DNA of 64,000 bases from Tretioscincus oriximinensis. Its lineage: Eukaryota > Chordata > Lepidosauria > Squamata > Gymnophthalmidae. The position numbers were made by a program, and so were the translations under genes. Within the stretch, counting starts at the first letter, position 1. Every line of letters begins with the position of its first letter. Location of the stretch: positions 285,171 to 349,170 of the forward strand of contig JAJVDF010000663.1 of assembly GCA_022410635.1 (NCBI GenBank), in the 5' to 3' direction. The notes beneath the pieces are model-generated. The model ran no database searches and was not told the origin of the DNA. It worked only from the letters and a program-made list of their open reading frames with translations. Shown here one piece after another: positions 61,601-64,000 of the stretch.

Positions 61601-61809
61601 AATGCCCAGCTAAAGAGCACTTTCTTGAACCTGAATCTGTTTTCTGTTCAGTGCTTCCAGTTACTCAATATGTTTTTCTTCTTCCTTTATATTAGGGAAT
61701 TTTATCTGATGATCATGTGCTTGCAGCAGCCATTTGGAGAAACCTGTTTAACAAAAACTGTGATGATCCAAGACATTTGGAAACAATGGTTGAATATATA
61801 CGAAAGCAG
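31523..61809 (+). CDS. UQCC1: UQCC1, complex III assembly factor (exons 1-9 of the coding region; last exon outside)
   Basis: UQCC1 (Cbp3 family, ubiquinol-cytochrome c chaperone domain) acts in mitochondria with UQCC2 to support cytochrome b synthesis and insertion into complex III. I join nine exons: 31523-31546, 36161-36268, 38089-38193, 40129-40236, 40958-41030, 43567-43624, 46997-47105, 60532-60609 and 61696-61809. Together they give 777 nt, or 259 codons, without a stop, all introns GT-AG. The family is about 300 residues, so roughly 40 C-terminal residues lie past the window. The N-terminal 80 residues are poorly conserved, as expected of a mitochondrial targeting region. From exon 4 the match is strong: TKIIEAMGFTGPLKYSKW, RMKQEGRSGKYMCR, NFYAAIFGYDE, LSDDHVLAAAIWR. 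No defects were seen. Confidence 0.95.
31547..31847 (+). other. Start of UQCC1 intron 1, GC-rich
   Basis: Continuation of the GC-rich promoter region to about 31700, with a G-run at about 31780-31790. No coding signal. Confidence 0.6.
31848..32037. mobile_element. Foldback hairpin element, family B, best-preserved copy
   Basis: A 190-bp near-palindrome. Outer arms TACCTTCTTGTCCCC match perfectly, then TTATTCTGGGTTATATCT and a GC-rich centre GGCAGGCCCCGAATGGGGCC. It starts about 300 bp inside intron 1. Confidence 0.85.
32184..32482 (-). mobile_element. Type II SINE, minus strand
   Basis: Near-identical organisation to the copy at 17.9 kb: AGAAGAACTGGGTTCTTATA at the tail, GGGCTTCGAAATCC as the reverse B box, and AAGCGACTGAGCT at the head end. 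Confidence 0.8.
32498..32762 (+). mobile_element. L2 LINE 3' end
   Basis: Translates in part as FSVVAPRLWNSLPLEVR, the C-terminus also seen in the 24.5 and 26.8 kb copies, then a 3'UTR with GGCCGCCCTAAGACCTTCGG and TAAATAAATAATA. Confidence 0.85.
32870..33640 (+). mobile_element. Long degraded LINE fragment, CR1/L2 superfamily, related to family A
   Basis: Frame pieces include YCAPFWSLHLRRDIVVL (RT, near 32895-32940), then SFPDIVTSLNSFKIVLEKF (about 33390-33450), then a family A-like 3'UTR with GCAGGGAGTAAAGAATGGG at 33540. Many stops. It links the 3'UTR repeats seen elsewhere to an RT-bearing LINE. Confidence 0.65.
33641..34420. other. UQCC1 intron 1, no recognised feature
   Basis: AT-rich, no repeat or exon that I can name. 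Confidence 0.45.
34424..34725 (+). mobile_element. Type II SINE
   Basis: Head AGGAACGGTGGTGCAGAGGT, body GGGTGAGCACACTCTACTGC, and Bov-B-like end TTTGAGTCCCTTTGGGTGAG then TTCTTCT-type tail. It is abutted by a family A LINE end. Confidence 0.8.
34726..35125 (-). mobile_element. LINE 3' end with RT C-terminus, family A
   Basis: Minus-strand copy beginning AAGAACATAAGAAGAGACAT, running back to the RT C-terminal region (reverse of TTCAAGACAGGACTAGACAG). Confidence 0.75.
35126..35791. other. UQCC1 intron 1, no recognised feature
   Basis: No named repeat. A 15-bp direct repeat, unit CAGCATATAAGGAGC, lies at about 35767-35796 against the SINE start. Confidence 0.5.
35792..36047 (+). mobile_element. 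Type I SINE, best-preserved copy
   Basis: A box region TGGTGTAGTGG (35810-35820) and a textbook B box GGTTCGATTCC (35844-35854); tail GCCGCCCTGAGACCTTCGGG and TATAGGGCGGGATACAAGTA, then (AAAT)n. It ends about 115 bp before UQCC1 exon 2. Confidence 0.9.
36161..36268 (+). CDS. UQCC1: UQCC1 exon 2
   Basis: Acceptor TTTCTCTCAG, donor CAG/GTAAGA. 36 codons, phase 0 at both ends, reading KHHRAGVPQWITLCSGLIQT and on; PQW..LCSGLI aligns with SQWVPVCSRLI of the mammalian protein. Confidence 0.9.
36269..38088 (+). other. UQCC1 intron 2 with repeat fragments
   Basis: Contains a reverse LINE/SINE tail (about 36890-36990) and a broken SINE (37565-37760) with GGGTGACTTTGGGCTAGTAA, a (TTTA)n interruption at 37622-37640, and a type II-like end TTTGATTCCCTTTGGGTTGA. 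The rest is unassigned. Confidence 0.6.
38089..38193 (+). CDS. UQCC1: UQCC1 exon 3
   Basis: Follows a long T-rich tract and AG at 38087-38088. 35 codons, phase 0 both ends, including GLMQAIHIVKQPKRTFQHAN, ending AAG before GTCAGA, a weak but usable donor. Sequence conservation is low here. The position, phase and the join QHANK/LLTAKDSPQP (compare TTRK/LSTTKDSPQP) support it. Confidence 0.8.
39115..39530 (+). mobile_element. LINE 3' end with RT C-terminus, family A
   Basis: Plus-strand copy. The coding part is CACCCAGAGGGTCATTGGCC then ATTTATTTCCTGAAGAGGTA, that is, WNLFPEEV...SLDGFK; the 3'UTR runs through GGATGGATATCTGGATGC to GCTGGACTAGATGGGCTC. Confidence 0.8.
39555..39655 (+). repeat. 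Fragment of the 51.4-kb foldback family
   Basis: Contains AGAAGTAGACATGTCTACAA then AGCTCATGCC and TTGTTAGTCTCCAAGTACT, a diverged match to the right arm of the foldback (AGAAGTAGACCTGTCTACGA and on). Confidence 0.65.
40129..40236 (+). CDS. UQCC1: UQCC1 exon 4
   Basis: Acceptor CTTCTAG, donor TGG/GTAAAT. 36 codons, phase 0, reading LLTAKDSPQPSEEKVGTFTK then IIEAMGFTGPLKYSKW, a near-exact match to the conserved start of the chaperone domain. Confidence 0.97.
40237..40957 (+). other. UQCC1 intron 4
   Basis: No repeat or exon that I recognise. Confidence 0.5.
40958..41030 (+). CDS. UQCC1: UQCC1 exon 5
   Basis: Acceptor CATCCAG, donor ACA/GTAAGT. 24 codons plus one base, reading KIKIAALRMYTCCAEKTEYE then EFFN. 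It ends in phase 1. Confidence 0.97.
41164..41376. mobile_element. hAT-like foldback MITE, copy 2
   Basis: Same termini as copies 1 and 3, TAGGCTGACCAGATGACC and its inverse with one change. Flanks ACAGAGNG and AGAGAGAG could be a decayed 8-bp target duplication. Confidence 0.8.
42717..42815 (+). mobile_element. LINE 3' end fragment, family A
   Basis: Holds GGCCTCTGTGTGAGACAGAA then GCTGGACTAGATGGGTTC and the 3' end CTCTTATGTTCTTA. Confidence 0.75.
43567..43624 (+). CDS. UQCC1: UQCC1 exon 6
   Basis: Acceptor CCTTAAG, donor TCTG/GTAAGT. With the base carried from exon 5 it reads KFQMPDTLNSWFLVAQLHV, matching QMPDTFNSWFLITLLHV of mammals. The last two bases start a Trp codon completed in exon 7. 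Confidence 0.96.
44620..44750 (+). repeat. Repeat with 48-nt perfect-stem hairpin
   Basis: At 44692-44739 the arms GTAGTCAGTGCAGAG and CTCTGCACTGACTAC pair exactly, and AAATGCA/TGCATTT pair inside. Relatives of the surrounding sequence are at 7620-7829, so this looks like part of a dispersed element rather than a unique RNA. Confidence 0.55.
45165..45325 (+). mobile_element. L2 LINE 3'UTR
   Basis: Contains GATGCACCTCTCTGGCCTGA, GACTGCCCTGAGACCTTTTG and TAAATAAATAAATAAAG. Confidence 0.7.
45400..45620 (+). mobile_element. Bov-B/RTE-type LINE fragment
   Basis: Frame pieces read DGIPAELFKILKLI and VLH.ICQQ, the typical Bov-B RT stretch. Stops present. It is the only piece of Bov-B coding sequence I see here, and relevant because type II SINEs carry a Bov-B-like tail. 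Confidence 0.65.
46997..47105 (+). CDS. UQCC1: UQCC1 exon 7
   Basis: Acceptor CCTCTAG, donor GGG/GTAAGT. Completes Trp, then MCLVRMKQEGRSGKYMCRYI and VHSMWEDVEQRGKVMG, the most conserved part of the domain. Ends in phase 0. Confidence 0.98.
48016..48257. mobile_element. Mariner-type MITE, 242 bp
   Basis: Inverted arms of about 85-88 bp, ends TATACATGGTGCTTCAAAA and, reversed, TATACAGGGTGCTTCAAAA, around a short core. TA dinucleotides at the ends fit Tc1/mariner target sites. No transposase. Confidence 0.8.
48950..49075. repeat. Degraded foldback of the same general type as 51.4 kb
   Basis: Left half AGGCAACATGAGCTTTAATA and right half ATGTCTATGAAAGCTCAGGC face each other. A related fragment with AGGCAACATGAGCTTTCGTA is at 63430-63495. 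Confidence 0.55.
49180..49440 (-). mobile_element. CR1 3' end, minus strand
   Basis: Begins AGAATCATAGAGCTGGAAGG then GACCTCCAGGGTCATCAAGT and runs back through the CR1 3'UTR to the RT C-terminal region (CTGTCCAGCCTCTGTTTGAA; ACTCATTCCACTGG). Confidence 0.8.
49680..49800. repeat. Purine-rich (GGAA)n/(GAAGGA)n tract
   Basis: Irregular GGAA repeats over about 120 bp. Open frames on the opposite strand are made of this low-complexity run and are not genes. Confidence 0.85.
51380..52067. mobile_element. Large foldback element with 311-bp near-perfect arms
   Basis: Left arm 51380-51690 and right arm 51722-52032 are equal in length and essentially identical in inverse, separated by a 31-base spacer. 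The right end carries 35 extra bases (CTAACACGGCTATTTCTCTG-type end) missing at the left. The 15 bases ATGTGAATTTAAAGT occur at both flanks (51365-51379 and 52068-52082), like a target duplication of non-LTR type, though AAAGT may be microhomology. There is no coding sequence. The arm core AGAAGTAGACCTGTCTACGA recurs at 39.6 and 63.0 kb. Confidence 0.9.
52970..53760 (-). mobile_element. Degraded LINE, minus strand
   Basis: Near 53250-53310 the minus-strand reading NQVWTNTLKLNSDKTELL resembles the RT stretch NKLRLNPDKTEVL of the L2 copies. Flanking sequence reads like an antisense LINE ORF with many stops. Boundaries are approximate. Confidence 0.5.
54570..54955 (+). mobile_element. LINE fragment, RT C-terminus to 3' end, family A
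   Basis: Contains LGLFSLKRRCLRDDLLEKYK (RT region), then the C-terminal segment after CCCAGAGGGTCATCAGCC, and the 3'UTR with GCTGGACTAGATGG to CTAATGTTCCTA. Part of the 3'UTR between GACACCAAGGGTG and TGAGACAGAATGC is deleted. This copy carries the most RT sequence of family A. Confidence 0.7.
54956..55310. mobile_element. Two more family A fragments, head-to-head
   Basis: 54956-55120 is minus-strand (GAACAGAAGAAGGCAAAATC, then CCCAGAGGCAGTTTCAAAAG). 55125-55310 is plus-strand (AGGATGGATGTCTTGATACT through GCTGGACTAGATGGACAT). With the previous entry they form a cluster. Confidence 0.65.
55355..55530 (-). mobile_element. L2 LINE 3' end, minus strand
   Basis: (TTTA)n, then ATCACCCTATACCTGAAGGT and CTCAGGGCGGTTAACA, leading back into the 3'UTR; GTCTTCAAGCGTTTTCTGAA is the reverse of the RT end. 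Confidence 0.75.
55646..55855. mobile_element. hAT-like foldback MITE, copy 3, with 8-bp TSD
   Basis: 210 bp. Termini TAGGCTGACCAGATGACC are inverted at the right end, and CCTTAGAG stands directly outside both ends (55638-55645, 55856-55863). An exact 8-bp duplication and TAGGC end fit the hAT superfamily. Confidence 0.9.
56118..56268. mobile_element. Foldback hairpin element, family B
   Basis: Outer arms CCACACAGAG and CTCTGTGTGG pair, as do CCTATTCTGGGTAATATC and its inverse. The GC-rich centre is partly lost. Confidence 0.75.
57125..57340 (+). mobile_element. LINE 3' end fragment, family A, old
   Basis: Recognisable by TTTGCAGGGAGCCAAAAGCA and ATGCTAGACTAGATAGGCTG. Confidence 0.55.
57840..59110. 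promoter_or_regulatory. Non-repetitive intronic block, candidate distal enhancer
   Basis: About 1.2 kb without transposon signature inside UQCC1 intron 7. It contains TGACGTT (57971), TTAATTAA (58722-58729), CAATAAAA, and AACAAGC-type words, with a composition like vertebrate conserved non-coding elements. Mammalian GDF5 limb enhancers lie in UQCC1 introns, so a GDF5 control role is the natural hypothesis. Conservation is not demonstrated. Confidence 0.3.
59735..59955 (+). mobile_element. LINE 3' end fragment, family A
   Basis: ACCAAGGGTATAAATGGGTA, GGATGGATGTCTGGATGCTG, TTGCAGGCAGTCATGAACAG, ACTAGATGGGCTCCGGCC and an end near ATGTTCTTA. Confidence 0.8.
59956..60531. other. End of UQCC1 intron 7
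   Basis: No named repeat. An imperfect hairpin lies at about 60079-60116, with arms CGGAGTG/CACTCCG and GCAGCC/GGCTGC. Confidence 0.45.
60532..60609 (+). CDS. UQCC1: UQCC1 exon 8
   Basis: Acceptor TTTTTCAG, donor GAG/GTAATA. 26 codons, phase 0, reading IDSYTLKRSMRSMVENFYAA then IFGYDE; mammals have NHFYAAILGYDE. Confidence 0.97.
60610..61695 (+). other. UQCC1 intron 8 with a type II SINE
   Basis: Minus-strand type II SINE at about 60946-61235 (AGAAGAAGAAGAATCTGACC at its tail; CCAACACAGGGCCTCAAAAC near the reverse B box). A reverse LINE-tail remnant with CATA/CATG repeats is at about 61270-61400. Confidence 0.65.
61696..61809 (+). CDS. UQCC1: UQCC1 exon 9 (last exon in the window)
   Basis: Acceptor TATATTAG, donor CAG/GTAAGC. 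38 codons, phase 0, reading GILSDDHVLAAAIWRNLFNK then NCDDPRHLETMVEYIRKQ. The intact donor shows that at least one more exon follows beyond 64000; I found no match to the expected C-terminus in 61810-64000. Confidence 0.97.
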
Positions 61810-62845
61810 GTAAGCCACTATTTAGGGTGAGAGCTGCTTTTGAGGCAATGCATAAGTTGGGCAAATCTGATACTTAAATAGAGGTGCACGACAGCATCTT
61901 ATATATACACCTGCCTGTCCATACAGGCACCAATTATTGCTGTCTTTAACCGTAACTAAGCATCTGAATCTATTGCAAACATAGGCTTCAAAGATTGATG
62001 AGTCCTAATTTGTACTAATTGTGGTTAAGGTCAGTGTGAGTATGAGGCATCACAGGGAAGCAGAAAAGCTGAGGTAGGCAGGAGCACATGGTTTCAATTC
62101 TTTAAGTATCGTTAAGGCATCAGGACTTACTAAGTTCGACACCAGTGGCAATCGAGATCCAAACTATTATGTAAATTCAAGTTGCATCTGGCAATAATTT
62201 AATCATCCAGGGAACGAGATCTTTCTGGCAAATGCATTTCTGAACCTTTTGCAGACACTGTTCAAGAAAAAAGATCCATCCTTTTAATGAATGGCACAGA
62301 ATTCTTGTTTTATACACCGAAAAACCACATCTATTACAAACAAATAAAATAACAGCTCAGCATAGCCAGCAGGTCCTTGGCAGGAAGAAGGCGGTGCAAA
62401 GTCCTTATCCTTCCTCAACCCTTCCAAAGCACTATGTTTAACCTGTCCCTGTTGGCCCCATCCCAGTGCTTAAGAGCAAGAAGAAGGCATATTGCTTTTG
62501 AGAAAAGCAAAGCCAATTCAGACAAATTAAATAAGAAAGCTGTGCTTCTGGAGCTCCAAAAGGAATCAGGATTTTGCAGAATTAATGGAGCTGGATCCGA
62601 TTTGTTTGTGTTCCTGATCCTTAATTTTCATTTTGTTCTTTGACTTGTTTGCAAAGGTAACAAGCTTTTGTAACAAGAATGCCAAACTTGTGAATTGCTT
62701 TGATAGGAGTTACTGAACTGAAATGCTCCATAGATCCCTGAAACATAAGCTCAATAAATTCAATATGCAGCTACTAGTGCTGTGCAGTGAATGTTGGGTA
62801 CAATAATTTAGCAGCATCTGGAGCACCATAATTCTAGAACATGTT
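61810..62845 (+). other. Start of UQCC1 intron 9, no recognised feature
   Basis: No repeat or exon that I can name. Confidence 0.45.
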
Positions 62846-62847
62846 GG

Positions 62848-63151
62848 GTTCCAAACACCACCATCTCTAACCATAGTGGTAATCAATTTCAGAGAAATAG
62901 CCATGTTAGTCTAACAGAAAGTCCAGCAAAGGAGCTAGCAGCACTTTGAGACTAACTTGAGAAAAGTGGTTGGCATAAGCTTTCGTAGACANNTNNANNN
63001 NTNNANNTGTCTACGAAAGCTTATGCCAACCACTTTTCTCAAGTTAGTCTCAAAGTGCTGCTAGCTCCTTTGCTGGACTTTCTGTTAGACTAACATGGCT
63101 ATTTCTCTGAAATTGATTACCACTATGGTTAGAGATGGTGGTGTTTGGAAC
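62848..63151. repeat. 304-bp spacerless palindrome with a symmetric N block at its centre
   Basis: Arms 62848-62991 and 63008-63151 are inverse copies. They include the foldback family core (TAGTCTAACAGAAAGTCCAG and on) and also non-element flank (GTTCCAAACACCACCATC). The centre 62992-63007 is NNTNNANNNNTNNANN. It is probably a collapsed inverted repeat. Confidence 0.9.
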
Positions 63152-63179
63152 ATAGTGGTAATGTTCATTAGATTATAAT

Positions 63180-63420
63180 GTAAGAGAAGCCCTGCTGAGT
63201 TGGGCTACTTTGCATCTAGTCTAGCATTCTGATTCACATGGTGGCCTACCAATTACACCTGGGCAGGCTCAAGCTTCAGAAGGCAAAATTGTTACCTGTT
63301 CTTGACCCCCTGCAAACGGTATTTCAGGAATACTGCCTGGTTGCTCCATCACGGGGAGAGTATCAAAAGAGCCATCCTAATAGCTATTGATACCCTTGGC
63401 TTTCATGAATATCTAGCAAG
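63180..63420 (-). mobile_element. LINE 3' end fragment, family A, minus strand
   Basis: AAGAGAAGCCCTGCTGAGTT, ACACCTGGGCAGGCTC, CTGCAAACGGTATTTCAGGA and GATACCCTTGGCTTTCATGA. A foldback-family fragment follows at about 63430-63495. Confidence 0.7.
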
Positions 63421-63755
63421 GGTGTCTAGTAGTACCTTAGTGACCAACAAGGAAAAGGTAGGCAACATGAGCTTTCGTAGGTAAGTTGATGAGAGGAAGC
63501 CTGCCCCTGGATGATGAGAGGAAAATGCAGGATCTTGTTTAAATTCCACATTCCCTGGATCTAGGAGGTAAGTGATGCCCTAACTATGGGTAATTCCTGA
63601 TTGGCTGTCAGCAACAGAAGCTCCGCCTTCAAAGATCTTAACCAGACCCCCGAGGCGGTCCTAACCCCAGTCCTTCTGTTGCTGCTCAGCCAGAAGCTTT
63701 ATCCCAGTCATTACCTTTGCTAATGGACTTTACTTCTGAAAAGAAGGCCGGTTTT

Positions 63756-64000
63756 NAGGGAGAAGTGAGCGCTGCAACAGGATTGGAGGCTTTTTCCAGC
63801 TGCCCCCCCTCATTCTGAGTGATTTGAGGGAGAAGTGAGCACTATAACAGGATTGGAGGCTTTTCCAGCTGCCCCCCCTCATTCTGAGTGATTTGAGGGA
63901 GAAGTGAGCACTACAACAGGATTGGAGGCTTTTCCAGTTGCCCCCCTCATTCTGAGTGATTTGAGGGAGAAGTGAGCACTACAACAGGATTGGAGGCTTT
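63756..64000. repeat. 69-bp minisatellite, at least 3.5 units, open at the window edge
   Basis: AGGGAGAAGTGAGC starts at 63757, 63827, 63896 and 63964, so unit lengths are 70, 69 and 68. Units also share GGATTGGAGGCTTTT and CTCATTCTGAGTGATTTG. Length differences come from runs of T and C. Confidence 0.95.

Noticed and set aside
63756..64000. CRISPR-like array
   Set aside because: Units are contiguous 69-bp tandem copies without unique spacers, in a vertebrate genome.
61810..64000. Final UQCC1 exon inside the window
   Set aside because: No reading in any frame resembles the expected C-terminus after the RKQ junction.

Overview
This is vertebrate nuclear DNA, most likely from a lepidosaur (squamate-type) reptile. 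The evidence is two split-exon genes with vertebrate orthologues and a dense mix of L2-, CR1-, L1- and Bov-B-type LINE pieces, tRNA-headed SINEs with Bov-B-like (TTC)n or L2-like (AAAT)n tails, and several MITE families. The species cannot be named from the sequence. It is a draft: single N calls are scattered through it, and at least two places look like assembly problems.

Two genes are supported, both on the + strand. The window opens at the end of an intron of GDF5, followed by its complete last coding exon (247-1115), which holds the end of the prodomain, the furin site and the whole mature ligand, and then its 3'UTR. From about 2.5 to 31.3 kb there is no gene I can support: old LINE and SINE copies, a possible solitary LTR, nested L1/L2/CR1/MITE insertions at 24-28 kb, and a few stretches of non-repetitive DNA that could be regulatory. 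UQCC1 begins at a TATA-less GC-rich promoter near 31.5 kb. I place nine coding exons (31523-61809) with intact splice sites and a continuous frame of 259 codons; the last exon lies beyond the window. The largest intron, intron 7 (about 13.4 kb), holds a perfect-armed 311 bp inverted repeat and a roughly 1.2 kb non-repetitive block that is a candidate distal enhancer.

GDF5 followed by UQCC1 on the same strand is the conserved mammalian order. GDF5 is a secreted BMP-family ligand for joint and limb skeleton; UQCC1 is a mitochondrial assembly factor for respiratory complex III. They share no pathway. They are linked because mammalian GDF5 enhancers lie downstream of GDF5 and within UQCC1 introns, so the non-coding DNA here is the natural place to look for reptile equivalents.

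The observations most worth checking are a 90-nt pre-miRNA-like hairpin at 16607-16696, the foldback element at 51.4-52.1 kb, a strand-collapsed palindrome at 62.85-63.15 kb whose N pattern can be decoded, hairpin elements clustered around the UQCC1 promoter, a hAT-like MITE family with an exact 8-bp target duplication, and a 69-bp minisatellite running off the right edge.
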